64,000 nt of DNA from an uncultured Bacteroidales bacterium (GTDB lineage: Bacteria; Bacteroidota; Bacteroidia; Bacteroidales; F082), in NCBI GenBank assembly GCA_947303085.1, contig CAMYXP010000001.1, positions 372,001 to 436,000 of the forward strand, given 5' to 3'. Under the pieces are notes generated by a model. It saw only the letters and a program-made list of their open reading frames with translations, did no database searches and was not told the origin of the DNA. A program made the position numbers and the translations under genes. Shown piece by piece: positions 1 to 9,517 of the stretch (its first letter is position 1; each line of letters starts with the position of its first letter).

Positions 1-2
1 AA

Positions 3-30
3 TTTGTTATTTGAAAAATAATTATTTTTG
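3..30 (+). promoter_or_regulatory. Bacteroidota-type promoter for the DUF2147 gene
   Basis: A -7 element TATTTTTG (23-30) fits the Bacteroidota consensus TAnnTTTG. A TTTG (3-6) lies 16 nt upstream, a little closer than usual. Transcription would start near position 37, leaving a very short leader before the ATG at 45. Confidence 0.6.
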
Positions 31-44
31 CAAAAATTTTTAAG

Positions 45-449
45 ATGAAAAAGATATTCTTAACAGCGTTGTTTTTTGCTATAGCATTGATTTCCAATGC
101 TCAAATAGATAAGATTTTAGGTGAATGGAAGTCGGTCGACGACAAGACCGGCGAGGTCACTGGCATCATTTTGTTCTACAAAGGCGACAACGGACTTTAT
201 TATGGCAAAACGACTCATGTGTATGAAAATGGCAAAGAACTTTTTGATGAGAAGTATATCGGCATGGTACTCGTGAAGGACTTCAAGCTGGAGGATGGTC
301 AGCTGGTAGGCGGAACGCTTTACGAGCCGCACGAGGATAAGACTTATTACGGGAAAATATCGTATAATGCAAAAGATAACACGTTGATTGTCAGGGGTTC
401 TCTCGACAGATACGGCTGGCTCGGACGGTCGCAAACGTGGATAAAATAG
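45..449 (+). CDS. DUF2147 family secreted protein
   Basis: This is a small exported protein of 134 residues. Residues 1-19 form a Sec signal peptide ending in SNAQ, so the mature protein is periplasmic or surface exposed. The rest matches the DUF2147 pattern: an early GEWKS, a central GKTTH strand and a C-terminal GWLGRSQTW. DUF2147 proteins are predicted lipocalin-like beta-barrels common in Bacteroidota, and no biochemical function is established. It starts just after its own promoter. The DUF389 gene begins 27 bases downstream on the same strand and may be co-transcribed. Confidence 0.85.
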   Translation: MKKIFLTALFFAIALISNAQIDKILGEWKSVDDKTGEVTGIILFYKGDNGLYYGKTTHVYENGKELFDEKYIGMVLVKDFKLEDGQLVGGTLYEPHEDKTYYGKISYNAKDNTLIVRGSLDRYGWLGRSQTWIK

Positions 450-476
450 AGTTTCTATAACCAATAACTACTAAGT

Positions 477-1820
477 ATGAATAGATACGTCAGAAAGATA
501 GCGGCGCTTATCAATATTAGGGAACATATTGATTATCAGACAGCTGACTCTTCAATCAGAAACAACATCGCATTCAGGGGCCCGAACGTCATCATTTTGG
601 CGTGCGCCATTGTTATTGCGTCTGTAGGTTTGAACGTCAACTCCATCCCGGTCATCATCGGCGCCATGTTGATTTCACCGGTCATGGGTCCTATTTTGGG
701 TTTGGGACTGGGTCTCGGCACCGAAGACGGCGAGTTGTTGAAAGATTCGCTGAAAAACTTCGCTATCATGGTGGGTATCAGTATCTTGGCATCGTCGGTG
801 TTCTTCTTCCTGAGTCCTCTGACGTTGGAGAATCCGTCGGAGCTTCTGGCTCGTACCAACCCCACCATCTATGATGTGCTGATAGCGTTGTTTGGCGGTT
901 TTGCCGGTATTCTTGAGACTTCCCGAAAGGAAAAAGGTACCGTGATTTCGGGTGTCGCCATCGCTACGGCTCTTATGCCGCCACTGTGTACCATTGGCTA
1001 TGGCATCTCACGACTGAACATCACATTCATGTTCGGCGCTTTGTATCTATTCCTCATCAACACCATTTTCATCGCTCTCGCCACCTTCCTTGCGGTGAAA
1101 TTCTTCAAATTTCCTATCGTTAAAGATGAAACAGGGGTGGTGGAAGGTAAACGCAAAGGCCTGTCGAAGAGCTGGTATGCCGTTATCCTTACAGTCATTA
1201 TTTTGCCGAGTATCTGGACAGCTATTAACGTGGTGAAGGAGAATAATTTCAAGATTCATGCCGCGCAGCTCGTTCAGGAAAACAAGAATATGGGCAGGAG
1301 TTTTATCTACGATTATAAGACCAATTATTCGAGGAAACTCTCGACAATCGATATCTTTGTGGCAGGCGAGATGCTTTCTGACGAAGCAAAGGAAATTCTT
1401 TATAATGATGCTGAAAATTATGGAATCATGCGAAATCAGATTGTCATCCACGAAGATGCCACTATAGTGCGTGAAAATATTTCTGAAGCTGAGCTGATGA
1501 AGAGTTTCTATGAGCATACCGACAAGAAAATCAAGATGTTAAACGACAGCATCGTTAAGCTGAATTTAAGTCTTGAAGCTTATAAGGAAAGTCAGATTCC
1601 AGTGGCTAAGATTGCGCAGGAACTCATCGCGATGCATCCTCAAATCAAAAATGTAAGCATTACCCGCGGCTCGACCGTCGATGCCGATACCCTTGTGGAA
1701 AATGAGCGTATCATGGTGTTTGTCATCACCAGTGACCGAATCGGCGAGGCGCAGCACAACCAGATTGAGAACTGGCTGAAGGTTCGTTTGAACAACGATA
1801 ATGTGTTACTCGTAAATTGA
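477..1820 (+). CDS. DUF389 (TIGR00341) multi-spanning membrane protein
   Basis: This is an inner-membrane protein of 447 residues. The N-terminal half holds about six hydrophobic segments and the family hallmark IGAMLISPVMGPI at residues 61-73. The C-terminal half, from about residue 255, is soluble with a short coiled-coil stretch near 340-370. DUF389 proteins occur in many bacteria and archaea, and their substrate is unknown. The last 15 bases overlap the 3' end of the oppositely oriented antiporter gene. No transport substrate can be inferred from the context. Confidence 0.85.
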   Translation: MNRYVRKIAALINIREHIDYQTADSSIRNNIAFRGPNVIILACAIVIASVGLNVNSIPVIIGAMLISPVMGPILGLGLGLGTEDGELLKDSLKNFAIMVGISILASSVFFFLSPLTLENPSELLARTNPTIYDVLIALFGGFAGILETSRKEKGTVISGVAIATALMPPLCTIGYGISRLNITFMFGALYLFLINTIFIALATFLAVKFFKFPIVKDETGVVEGKRKGLSKSWYAVILTVIILPSIWTAINVVKENNFKIHAAQLVQENKNMGRSFIYDYKTNYSRKLSTIDIFVAGEMLSDEAKEILYNDAENYGIMRNQIVIHEDATIVRENISEAELMKSFYEHTDKKIKMLNDSIVKLNLSLEAYKESQIPVAKIAQELIAMHPQIKNVSITRGSTVDADTLVENERIMVFVITSDRIGEAQHNQIENWLKVRLNNDNVLLVN

Positions 1821-2786
1821 GAAAATCATAAACGCGACGTAGCCAAGGGTGAGGATTGATCCCTCGAAACGCGATATTTTTCGGCCTTTTCCAGTGAAAA
1901 CCGTCGCCAGCATAATGGCGTTGGCGCAGAATAAAATCATCAGCTGATGGTTCATGTGTGCGTCAAACGGCAATGGAATTATCAGTGAGCTCACGCCGAG
2001 TACCATAAAGATGTTTAAGATATTGGAACCCAGCACGTTACCTATGGCGATTGCTGAGTTCTTTTTTAATGCCGCCACTATAGAGGTGATGAGTTCGGGT
2101 AGGGAAGTGGCTGTCGCAACAACGGTCAATCCCACGGTACTCTCGCTCATTCCCCAGCTCAAAGCCAGTTTTTGCGCATTGTTTGAAACGAGCTCGCCTC
2201 CTATGTAAAGGCCGATAATTCCAAGAACGAGCTGAAAAATGGTCTTGTTCCAGGGTATATCTTTTGGCGCTTCCGAGTTCTCCAAGTCCTCTGAGAGCTC
2301 CGGAAACTCTGAGTGCTCCGAATTCTTCTTGAAAGTCAGCCAAAGATATCCCGCTCCCATCGCCAGCAACACCAATCCTTCAATCCAGTTTATCGTCGCC
2401 GAAGTCCCTCTGAAGTAGTCGTTAGCCATCAGCGTAATCGCAAAAGTGGCGACAAAGCCTGCCGGAATGTCTCGTCTTATTGAAATCTTGCTCACATCGA
2501 TAGGATAAATCATCGAGCTTACGCCCAAAATGAGCAAAATATTCATGGTATTACTCCCGATTATATTCCCGATTGCCAGTCCCGGACTCCCTTTTATGCA
2601 CGAAAACACGTTGATAATCATCTCCGGCAGCGATGTTCCAAACGCTACAATCGTCAACCCGATAATCAGCGGCGAAAGTTTTGCTTTCACACCGATAGAA
2701 GTAGCTCCATTCACGAGCCAATTCGCGCCTAAAATCAGCGCAGCGAAGCCAACAATAAGCAGAAATAATGGAAGTAATGCGATCAT
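1806..2786 (-). CDS. Calcium/sodium antiporter (CaCA family, YrbG-like)
   Basis: This integral membrane cation exchanger of 326 residues would swap Ca2+ for Na+ or H+ across the inner membrane. It shows the two inverted alpha repeats of the CaCA superfamily. The first has GTSLPE and GNIIGSN, the second has ATSLPE and GNVLGSN. Roughly ten hydrophobic helices are split by a charged Ser/Glu-rich loop near residues 155-175. The repeat motifs make the family certain, while the physiological ion is inferred from relatives. It lies downstream of tdh but behind a terminator hairpin, so it probably has its own weak promoter. Confidence 0.9.
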   Translation of the reverse strand: MIALLPLFLLIVGFAALILGANWLVNGATSIGVKAKLSPLIIGLTIVAFGTSLPEMIINVFSCIKGSPGLAIGNIIGSNTMNILLILGVSSMIYPIDVSKISIRRDIPAGFVATFAITLMANDYFRGTSATINWIEGLVLLAMGAGYLWLTFKKNSEHSEFPELSEDLENSEAPKDIPWNKTIFQLVLGIIGLYIGGELVSNNAQKLALSWGMSESTVGLTVVATATSLPELITSIVAALKKNSAIAIGNVLGSNILNIFMVLGVSSLIIPLPFDAHMNHQLMILFCANAIMLATVFTGKGRKISRFEGSILTLGYVAFMIFSIYE

Positions 2787-2802
2787 ATTCGAGGTTTGAA
2801 AA

Positions 2803-2835
2803 ATAAAGGAGAACCTATTGCAGATTCTCCTTTAT
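2803..2835 (-). terminator. Intrinsic terminator of the kbl-tdh operon
   Basis: An 11-bp perfect stem pairs 2803-2813 with 2825-2835 around an 11-nt loop. In the leftward direction it is followed by a run of T, as expected for transcription arriving from tdh. Confidence 0.75.
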
Positions 2836-2852
2836 CGTAATGTTAATTGGTA

Positions 2853-3800
2853 CTACAGAAGCTTCTTCTTCAGCGTCTCAATCATATCGACTGTCATCTT
2901 GTCGAGGTCGTACTTCGGGTTCCAGCCCCACTCAGCGCGGGCGCAGCTGTCATCCATCTTGTTCGGCCAGCTGTCGGCGATAGCCTGACGGATTGGGTCG
3001 AATTTGTACTCCATCTCGAACTTCGGATAGTACTTCTTGATGGCGTTGTAGATGATCTCCGGGTCGAAACTCATTGCTGTGACGTTGAATGAGTTACGGT
3101 GCACGAGCTTCTTAGGATCTGCCTCCATGATGTCGACCATAGCGTCGAGAGCGTCAGGCATGTACATCATATCCATGTAGGTGCCTTTGCTGATTGGGCA
3201 GTAGAACTTCTCGCCCTTCACTGCCGCGTAGTAAATCTCAACAGCGTAGTCGGTTGTGCCGCCGCCTGGCAATGTGAGGTTCGAAATCAAGCCAGGGAAA
3301 CGCACTGAACGTGTGTCAACGCCGAAACGTGTGAAGTAGTAGTCGCTCAAGAGCTCGCCAGTCACCTTGGTCACGCCGTAGATTGTGTTAGGACGCTGGA
3401 TGGTGTCCTGTGGTGTGTTGTCGTGTGGTGTCGATGCGCCGAAAGCACCGATTGACGATGGCGTGAACACTGCGCAGTTGAACACGCGAGCCACCTCGAG
3501 GCAGTTCACCAACGAGCCGATACCGACGTTCCAACCCAACATTGGGTTCTTCTCTGCTGTTGCAGAAAGGATAGCCGCGAGGTTGTAGATGGTGTCGATG
3601 TTATATTTCTTAACCACTTCGACGATCTGCATCATCTGTGTCGAGTCGATTCTCTCAAAAGGACCGTTCTCGACGATCTCACCTGTCAAAGGGCGAAGAT
3701 CCGATGCCACCACATTCTGGTTGCCGTAAGTAGCACGGAGCTTCTTCACCAATTCTGTTCCGATCTGTCCGCCGGAACCAACGATTAATATCTTTTTCAT
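2853..3800 (-). CDS. tdh: L-threonine 3-dehydrogenase, SDR/epimerase-type
   Basis: This enzyme oxidises L-threonine with NAD+ to 2-amino-3-ketobutyrate in the cytoplasm. It is 315 residues of the extended short-chain dehydrogenase type, not the zinc MDR type of E. coli. A Rossmann GSGGQIG lies at residues 8-14 and the catalytic pair is in YGVTK near residue 142. A Thr-rich substrate loop follows, typical of the Flavobacterium/Bacteroidota enzymes. The kbl gene ends 8 bases upstream, so the two-step threonine-to-glycine pathway is one operon, which confirms the specificity over other epimerases. Confidence 0.92.
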   Translation of the reverse strand: MKKILIVGSGGQIGTELVKKLRATYGNQNVVASDLRPLTGEIVENGPFERIDSTQMMQIVEVVKKYNIDTIYNLAAILSATAEKNPMLGWNVGIGSLVNCLEVARVFNCAVFTPSSIGAFGASTPHDNTPQDTIQRPNTIYGVTKVTGELLSDYYFTRFGVDTRSVRFPGLISNLTLPGGGTTDYAVEIYYAAVKGEKFYCPISKGTYMDMMYMPDALDAMVDIMEADPKKLVHRNSFNVTAMSFDPEIIYNAIKKYYPKFEMEYKFDPIRQAIADSWPNKMDDSCARAEWGWNPKYDLDKMTVDMIETLKKKLL

Positions 3801-3808
3801 TGAATTTC

Positions 3809-4996
3809 TTATTTAATAACGCCTAATTCTTTACCAATCTTCACGAATGCGTTGATGCACTTGTCGAGATGTTCTTTCTCGTGTGCTGCCGAGATCTGCA
3901 CGCGGATACGGGCCTGACCTTTAGGAACGACAGGGTAGTAGAAGCCTGTTACGAAGATGCCTTCTTCCTGCATCTTGGCTGCAAATTTCTGTGAAAGCGG
4001 AGCGTCGTAAAGCATCACGGCGCAGATTGCCGACTCTGATGGTTTGCAGTCGAAGCCCTTAGCGAGCATCTGTTTAATGAAGTAGTCGGTGTTGGCGTGA
4101 AGTTTGTCCTGAAGCTCGTTTGTCTCAGCCATCATCTCGAACATACGGATACCTGCTGCCACGAGGCCTGGTGCCATTGAGTTGGAGAAGAGGTAAGGAC
4201 GTGAGCGCTGACGCAGCATGTCGATGATTTCTTTACGACCAGTTGTGAAGCCGCCCATAGCGCCGCCGAATGCCTTGCCGAGTGTGCCGGTAAGGATTTC
4301 GATCTTGCCACGGAGGTTGTAGCGTTCTGTCACGCCGCGTCCTGTCTTGCCGACCACGCCGGCTGAGTGGCTCTCGTCGACCATCACCATGGCGTTGTAT
4401 TTCTGTGCGAGTTCGTAAATCTTGTCGAGAGGGCAGACGTTGCCGTCCATCGAGAACACGCCGTCGGTGACGATCAAGCGGAAGCGGCATTTCTGTGCAT
4501 CCTGGAGTTGTTTCTCGAGGTCAGCCATGTCGGCGTTAGCATAGCGGAAACGCTGTGCCTTGCAGAGACGCACGCCGTCGATGATTGAAGCGTGGTTCAA
4601 AGCGTCGCTGATGATAGCGTCCTGCTCGTTGAGCAATGGCTCGAACACACCGCCGTTGGCGTCGAAGCAAGCGGCATATAAAATAGTATCCTCAGTGCCG
4701 AAGAACTCAGCGATTTTCTGCTCGAGTTTCTTGTGGAGGTCCTGGCAACCGCAGATGAAACGGACTGATGCCATTCCGAAGCCGCGCTCGTCCATGCCTT
4801 TCTTTGCTGCGGCGATAAGCTCCGGATTGTTACCCAATCCGAGGTAGTTGTTTGCGCAGAAGTTCAAGCATTTCTTGCCTTTTACAAGGATTTCAGCACC
4901 CTGAGGGCTTTCAATGATACGTTCATTCTTATAGAGGCCATCGGCTTCAATCTGAGCCAATTCCTTCTTCAGATACTCTTGAAAGTTTGTATACAT
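3809..4996 (-). CDS. kbl: Glycine C-acetyltransferase (2-amino-3-ketobutyrate CoA ligase)
   Basis: This PLP enzyme cleaves 2-amino-3-ketobutyrate with CoA to glycine and acetyl-CoA, the second step of threonine catabolism. It belongs to the alpha-oxoamine synthase family (fold-type I). The PLP lysine is in the motif TGTLGKAFGG and the aspartate in VDESHSAGVVG. The reading frame is open 25 codons further upstream. The ATG at 4996 (MYTNFQEYL) is preferred because the -7 promoter lies inside that extension and homologues begin here. The protein is then 395 residues, normal for the family. It is the first gene of the operon with tdh. Confidence 0.94.
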   Translation of the reverse strand: MYTNFQEYLKKELAQIEADGLYKNERIIESPQGAEILVKGKKCLNFCANNYLGLGNNPELIAAAKKGMDERGFGMASVRFICGCQDLHKKLEQKIAEFFGTEDTILYAACFDANGGVFEPLLNEQDAIISDALNHASIIDGVRLCKAQRFRYANADMADLEKQLQDAQKCRFRLIVTDGVFSMDGNVCPLDKIYELAQKYNAMVMVDESHSAGVVGKTGRGVTERYNLRGKIEILTGTLGKAFGGAMGGFTTGRKEIIDMLRQRSRPYLFSNSMAPGLVAAGIRMFEMMAETNELQDKLHANTDYFIKQMLAKGFDCKPSESAICAVMLYDAPLSQKFAAKMQEEGIFVTGFYYPVVPKGQARIRVQISAAHEKEHLDKCINAFVKIGKELGVIK

Positions 4997-5028
4997 ATGA
5001 TGTAAATTTAGAATTTTTTCTTTGGCTG

Positions 5029-5036
5029 CAAAATTA
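5029..5036 (-). promoter_or_regulatory. -7 element of kbl-tdh
   Basis: On the minus strand this reads TAATTTTG, a match to TAnnTTTG, about 33 bases upstream of the kbl ATG. It is divergent from the cysS promoter in the same intergenic region. Confidence 0.65.
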
Positions 5037-5089
5037 CAAAAAGTGTTGGAAAATTGTACTGTCAAATTCAAATTTATTATTTTTTTTCG

Positions 5090-5097
5090 TACCTTTG
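5090..5097 (+). promoter_or_regulatory. -7 element of cysS
   Basis: TACCTTTG fits TAnnTTTG and ends 16 bases before the cysS ATG at 5114. The predicted leader is only about 10 nt. It shows that the longer open frame beginning at 5054 is not translated. Confidence 0.7.
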
Positions 5098-5113
5098 CAA
5101 AAATTTTGCAATT

Positions 5114-6601
5114 ATGGACGCTTTATATATTTACAACAGCTTGGCTCGCATGAAGCAGCCTTTCAAACCGATTCACGAAGGTCACGTCGGAATGTACGTC
5201 TGTGGTCCGACCGTCTATGGCGACGCTCACCTCGGCCATGCACGCCCGGCAATCACTTTCGACTTGGTTTTCCGTTATCTGAAACATCTCGGATATAAGG
5301 TCCGCTACGTACGTAACATCACCGATGTGGGTCACCTCGAGCACGATGCCGACGAAGGCGAGGATAAGATCGCAAAGAAGGCTCGTCTGGAAGATCTCGA
5401 GCCGATGGAAGTCGCTCAGTATTATACTGTTAGATATCATCAGGCGATGGACAAGCTCAACGTTTTGCGTCCTTCTATCGAGCCGCACGCCTCAGGTCAT
5501 ATCATTGAGCAAATCGCGATGATTCAGAAGATTCTCGACGCAGGCTTCGCTTATATCGAGAACGGCTCGGTTTATTTCGACATCAAGAAATACAACGAGA
5601 AATATCACTACGGCATCCTTTCGGGACGCAACATCGAGGAGATGATCAACAACACCCGCGAGCTTGCCGGACAGAGCGAGAAGCATAACCCTATCGACTT
5701 CGCTTTGTGGAAGAAAGCCGAGCCGAAACATATCATGCGCTGGCCTTCACCGTGGAGCGACGGCTTCCCGGGATGGCACATGGAATGCTCCGCTATGGGA
5801 TGCAAATACTTGGGCGAGGAGTTCGATATCCATGGCGGCGGTCTCGACCTGCAGTTCCCGCACCATGAGTCGGAAATCGCGCAGTCGATGGCGGCAAACG
5901 GCAAGGCTCCGGTGCATTACTGGATGCATAACAACATGATTACCATCGCCGGACAAAAGATGGGCAAGTCACTTGGAAACTTCATCACTCTCGATGAGTT
6001 TTTCAAAGGCAGCCATATCAACGCGAAAGGGGAGGAGATGCTCGCACAGCCTTACAGCCCGATGACGATTCGTTTCTTCATCCTTCAGGCTCAGTATCGC
6101 AGCACCGTCGACTTCTCGAACGAGGCGCTTCAAGCTGCAGAAAAAGGTTACAAACGCTTGATGGAAGCCGCTGGTCTCATTGAGCATCTCACAGCCATCG
6201 AAGGCGCTGAAGACCTTGGCGTTCAGAAGATTATGGATGCCTGCTACGACGCCATGAACGACGACTTCAACAGCCCAATCGTGATTGCAAACCTCTTCGA
6301 GGCAGTGAGAATCATCAATTCGGTTAAAGATGGTCATTCGAAGATTAACCCAGCAGAACTAGCTCTTCTAAAGAAACTATTTGACATCTTCGTCTTTGAA
6401 ATCCTTGGTTTGCTCAATAATGAAGCCGGCTCAGACGACAACGGCATCGTCGATGGCCTGATGGACACCATCATCGACATCCGCAAAGAAGCCCGTGCCA
6501 AGAAAGACTGGGCCACCAGCGATTTGATTCGCGACAAACTTGCCGCCCTTGACATCGTTCTTAAGGATGGCAAAGACGGAACTACTTGGAGTAAAAAATA
6601 A
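5114..6601 (+). CDS. cysS: Cysteinyl-tRNA synthetase
   Basis: This enzyme charges tRNA-Cys with cysteine. It is a class I synthetase of 495 residues, the usual length. The zinc-binding C30 begins the [13 protein letters not shown] segment, with the HIGH-box variant at residues 39-42. The active-site region [11 protein letters not shown] and the KMSKS loop in the form KMGKS are both present, followed by the DALR helical domain and a C-terminal tRNA-binding tail. The start at 5114 was chosen because a promoter overlaps the upstream extension. It is a single-gene unit ended by a bidirectional terminator. Confidence 0.96.
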   Translation: MDALYIYNSLARMKQPFKPIHEGHVGMYVCGPTVYGDAHLGHARPAITFDLVFRYLKHLGYKVRYVRNITDVGHLEHDADEGEDKIAKKARLEDLEPMEVAQYYTVRYHQAMDKLNVLRPSIEPHASGHIIEQIAMIQKILDAGFAYIENGSVYFDIKKYNEKYHYGILSGRNIEEMINNTRELAGQSEKHNPIDFALWKKAEPKHIMRWPSPWSDGFPGWHMECSAMGCKYLGEEFDIHGGGLDLQFPHHESEIAQSMAANGKAPVHYWMHNNMITIAGQKMGKSLGNFITLDEFFKGSHINAKGEEMLAQPYSPMTIRFFILQAQYRSTVDFSNEALQAAEKGYKRLMEAAGLIEHLTAIEGAEDLGVQKIMDACYDAMNDDFNSPIVIANLFEAVRIINSVKDGHSKINPAELALLKKLFDIFVFEILGLLNNEAGSDDNGIVDGLMDTIIDIRKEARAKKDWATSDLIRDKLAALDIVLKDGKDGTTWSKK

Positions 6602-6621
6602 TTATAGAAAAAGCCAACAAT

Positions 6622-6655
6622 AAAAAAACCGCCTCGTAATTGAGACGGTTTTTTT
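6622..6655. terminator. Bidirectional terminator between cysS and tsf
   Basis: The stem pairs ACCGCCTC (6628-6635) with GAGACGGT (6642-6649), with one G-T wobble and a 6-nt loop. It is flanked by seven A on the left and seven T on the right, so it can end both convergent transcripts. Confidence 0.85.
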
Positions 6656-6660
6656 GATGC

Positions 6661-6688
6661 CAATAGCCAACGGCTAATTGCCAATAGC
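6661..6688 (-). repeat. Near-tandem GCTATTGGC-type array after the tsf stop codon
   Basis: Read in the tsf sense direction, the bases right after the stop codon are variants of GCTATTGGC repeated three times (GCTATTGGC, AATTAGCCG, TTGGCTATTGGC). A related word set occurs before purA. The role is unknown. Confidence 0.5.
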
Positions 6689-7684
6689 TTATCCAAGCTG
6701 AACTCTCTTGAATGCCACCACTGTAGCTTCCTTGTCAGCCTTCTGGATGAACTGGCGCACTGTCATGCTGCCGTCGAGCAATGAAGCCTGGTCGAGGAGG
6801 CAGTTCTCTTTGAAGAACTTGTTGACGCGGCCGTTAGCGATGTTCATCACCATCTGCTCCTTGAGGTTAGCAAGGGTGTCAGCTGTGACTTTCTCGCGGA
6901 TCTCGCGTGCCTGCTGTGCCTGAGCCTCTGTGATCCAACCCTTAGCCATATTTGAGTTGATGTGATCTTCACTGTCAACGTGAGCTGGGTTGATACCTGC
7001 TTTCTTCAAAGCGACATCGACTGCTTTCTGAGCCTGTTCCTGTTTTGTCTTCTCGATAGCGACTGCCATCTCACGGTCTTTTGTCTCCTGTGGGACGTCG
7101 TTTTCGTCGATAGCGATAGGTGACATAGCTGCTGCGTGCATTGCCACTTCGTGAGCTGTCTCTTCAATACCGTTGAATGACTTGTTGAATCCAACGAGTG
7201 TTGCGAGGCGGTTGCCCTGGTGGTTGTAGTTGGCTACGTAAGGAGCCTCAACAACTTCGAGGTGTTTGAGTTCGACTTTCTCGCCTGTCTTGGCTGTGAG
7301 GTCGGTGACGAGGTCAGCGACTGTTCTGCCGTTGATAGCGAAAGCCTTGAGAGCGTCGAGGTTCTTGATCTTGTTGTCGATAGCTGCCTGGAGGAATCCC
7401 TTGGCTTCTCCGACGAAGTCGGCGTTCGAACCTACGAAGTCTGTCTCGCAGTTCAGCATGATGACAGCACCGTATGTATGGTCGGCTGTTGTTGCTGAGA
7501 TGACAGCGCCTTCAGCGGCTTCACGGTCAGCGCGCTTTTCAGCGATTTTCTGGCCTTTCTTGCGGAGGTAGTCGATAGCTGCTTCTTTGTCGCCGTTGCA
7601 TTCAACGAGGGCTTTCTTGCAGTCCATCATACCTGCGCCTGTCATTTGTCTGAGTTCATTGACTTGAGCTGCAGTAATATTCAT
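6689..7684 (-). CDS. tsf: Elongation factor Ts
   Basis: This guanine nucleotide exchange factor recycles EF-Tu-GDP. The N-terminal UBA-like domain carries LRQMTGAGMMDCKKAL at residues 11-26. The TDFVG core motif is at residues 80-84 (ETDFVGSN), followed by the two-part core domain. At 331 residues it is longer than E. coli EF-Ts (about 283) but within the range seen in Bacteroidota. It is the last gene of the rplM-rpsI-rpsB-tsf operon, 25 bases after rpsB. Confidence 0.96.
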   Translation of the reverse strand: MNITAAQVNELRQMTGAGMMDCKKALVECNGDKEAAIDYLRKKGQKIAEKRADREAAEGAVISATTADHTYGAVIMLNCETDFVGSNADFVGEAKGFLQAAIDNKIKNLDALKAFAINGRTVADLVTDLTAKTGEKVELKHLEVVEAPYVANYNHQGNRLATLVGFNKSFNGIEETAHEVAMHAAAMSPIAIDENDVPQETKDREMAVAIEKTKQEQAQKAVDVALKKAGINPAHVDSEDHINSNMAKGWITEAQAQQAREIREKVTADTLANLKEQMVMNIANGRVNKFFKENCLLDQASLLDGSMTVRQFIQKADKEATVVAFKRVQLG

Positions 7685-7709
7685 TGTCTTACCTTTCTTT
7701 ATTTAATGA

Positions 7710-8537
7710 TTAGTTTTTCTTTGCAACTGTCTTGCGAGGACGGCGAGCGCGTTTTGGCTCTTCTTCTTTTTCTTCCTCTTCAACTGCTGCTGTTTCGTTC
7801 ATTTCCTCTTCACCTTCGGCTTCTGCCATGTCGGCGTCCTTCATGGTGTTCTTGCGTTCGTTGAGGCCTTCTTCGATAGCTTCAACCATCTTGTTCACGA
7901 TGAGGGCGATTGACTTCGAAGCGTCGTCGTTTGCCGGGATCGGGAAGTCGATGAGGTTAGGATTTGAGTTGGTGTCGACGATGGCGTAAGTAGGGATGTT
8001 AAGTTTTCTTGCTTCTGCCACTGCGATATGTTCCTTGATGACGTCAACTACGAACACTGCGCTTGGAAGGCGGTTCAGGTCGGCGATTGAACCAAGGTTC
8101 TTCTGGAGTTTCTCGCGTTCACGCTCGATCTGGAGACGTTCACGTTTTGAAAGGTTATTGTACTGGCTGCTTGCGATGAGTTTGTCGAGGCTGACCATCT
8201 TACGCACTGCCTTGCGGATTGTGGTGAAGTTGGTGAGCATACCACCAGGCCAACGTTCTGTCACGTATGGCATGTTGACTCTCGAAACGATTTCAGCGAC
8301 GATATCTTTCGCCTGTTTCTTTGTAGCTACGAAAAGGACTTTCTTTCCTGATCTTGCTAACTGACGAAGAGCGTTTGCTGCTTCATCGATCTTGGCCTGT
8401 GTCTTGTACAAGTCAATAATATGGATACCGTTACGTTCCATGAAGATGTACGGTGCCATGTTCGGGTTCCATTTTCTTCTGAGGTGACCGAAGTGACAAC
8501 CTGCATCTAATAATTCTTCGAATGTTGCTTGTGTCAT
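7710..8537 (-). CDS. rpsB: 30S ribosomal protein S2
   Basis: This component of the small ribosomal subunit, 275 residues from the chosen ATG at 8537 (MTQATFEELL), has the signature AGCHFGHLRRKWNPNM near the N-terminus. An 18-codon open extension upstream lacks S2 homology and overlaps the space after rpsI. The last 40 residues are a low-complexity acidic-then-basic tail (EEEEKEEEPKRARRPRK), an extension absent from E. coli S2 but common in this phylum. The rpsB-tsf pairing is nearly universal. Confidence 0.96.
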   Translation of the reverse strand: MTQATFEELLDAGCHFGHLRRKWNPNMAPYIFMERNGIHIIDLYKTQAKIDEAANALRQLARSGKKVLFVATKKQAKDIVAEIVSRVNMPYVTERWPGGMLTNFTTIRKAVRKMVSLDKLIASSQYNNLSKRERLQIEREREKLQKNLGSIADLNRLPSAVFVVDVIKEHIAVAEARKLNIPTYAIVDTNSNPNLIDFPIPANDDASKSIALIVNKMVEAIEEGLNERKNTMKDADMAEAEGEEEMNETAAVEEEEKEEEPKRARRPRKTVAKKN

Positions 8538-8556
8538 GATGTTTCCTTTTAATAGA

Positions 8557-8943
8557 CTAACGTTTGCTGAATTGGAATTTCTTACGTGCACCTGGCTGAC
8601 CTGGCTTCTTACGTTCGACCATACGTGGGTCGCGGCGCATCAAACCTTTAGCCTTAAGGATAGGACGATATTCAGCGTTGATTTCGCACAATGCGCGGCT
8701 GATAGCGAGACGGAGAGCTTCTGCCTGACCGTTGATACCACCGCCATCGAGGTTGACTTTAATGTCATATTTACCCAAGTTCTCTGTGAGCATCAATGGC
8801 TGTTCAACCACATAATGCAGGATGCTTGTTGGGAAATACTCCTTGTAGTCACGTTTGTTGACCGTAATTTTGCCTTCGCCAGCTTTCATGTAAATACGTG
8901 CGACGGCTGTCTTTCTTCTACCTAACGCGTTGATTACTTCCAT
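8557..8943 (-). CDS. rpsI: 30S ribosomal protein S9
   Basis: This small-subunit protein has 128 residues. It opens with the LGRRKTAVARIY motif and ends in the basic KKFQFSKR tail that reaches into the P-site tRNA region. It starts 5 bases after rplM, giving the conserved rplM-rpsI pair, and leads into rpsB. Confidence 0.97.
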   Translation of the reverse strand: MEVINALGRRKTAVARIYMKAGEGKITVNKRDYKEYFPTSILHYVVEQPLMLTENLGKYDIKVNLDGGGINGQAEALRLAISRALCEINAEYRPILKAKGLMRRDPRMVERKKPGQPGARKKFQFSKR

Positions 8944-8948
8944 GATAC

Positions 8949-9398
8949 TTATTTCTTAATTGTTAATACTTGTGGTTGTTGGGCCTCATGCGGATGATTA
9001 GGTCCTTCATAAACGTAAAGATTACGGAAGATGGCACTGCCAAGGCGTGTCTTAGGTAACATGCCCTTAACCGCGTGTTCGATGACGAAGATAGGCTTCT
9101 TGTTCAAGAAGTCCTTAACGGTTCTAACGCGCTGACCACCAGGATAACCTGTGTAGTGTACGTAAACCTTCTTGTCCATTTTGTTGCCGGTGAGGATAAC
9201 TTTCTCGGCATTGATTACGATGACATTATCGCCACAATCACTGTGGGGAGTATAGCATGCCTTCCTCTTTCCTCTTAAAACCTGGGCGATTTCTGAAGCC
9301 ATACGGCCAAGAACCTGACCCTCAGCGTCGACGACATACCATTTTTTGTTGGCATGCTCTTTGTTGACGCTAACTGTTTTGTAACTTAATGTATCCAT
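8949..9398 (-). CDS. rplM: 50S ribosomal protein L13
   Basis: This early-assembly protein of the large subunit has 149 residues. The motif WYVVDAEGQVLGRMAS lies near residue 21 and the GMLPKTRLG signature is close to residue 112. It is the first gene of the rplM-rpsI-rpsB-tsf operon and has a clear -7 element about 65 bases upstream. Confidence 0.97.
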   Translation of the reverse strand: MDTLSYKTVSVNKEHANKKWYVVDAEGQVLGRMASEIAQVLRGKRKACYTPHSDCGDNVIVINAEKVILTGNKMDKKVYVHYTGYPGGQRVRTVKDFLNKKPIFVIEHAVKGMLPKTRLGSAIFRNLYVYEGPNHPHEAQQPQVLTIKK

Positions 9399-9462
9399 TT
9401 AATTTAATTAATAATTTATTTATGTGTTTTTACACTATTTTTCCTACTAAAATTTCGGACTG

Positions 9463-9489
9463 CAAAAGTACAAAATTTTTTAATACAAA
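9463..9489 (-). promoter_or_regulatory. Promoter of the rplM ribosomal operon
   Basis: On the minus strand a TTTG (9486-9489) precedes TACTTTTG (9463-9470) by 15 nt. The leader to rplM would be about 55-60 nt, longer than for most genes here, leaving room for leader regulation. Confidence 0.65.
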
Positions 9490-9517
9490 AAACATTAATA
9501 AAAATTAATTTTTTTCG

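Noticed and set aside
1806..1820. Frameshift or annotation clash at the overlapping 3' ends
   Set aside because: Both proteins end at normal family positions, so this is a plain 15-base convergent overlap.
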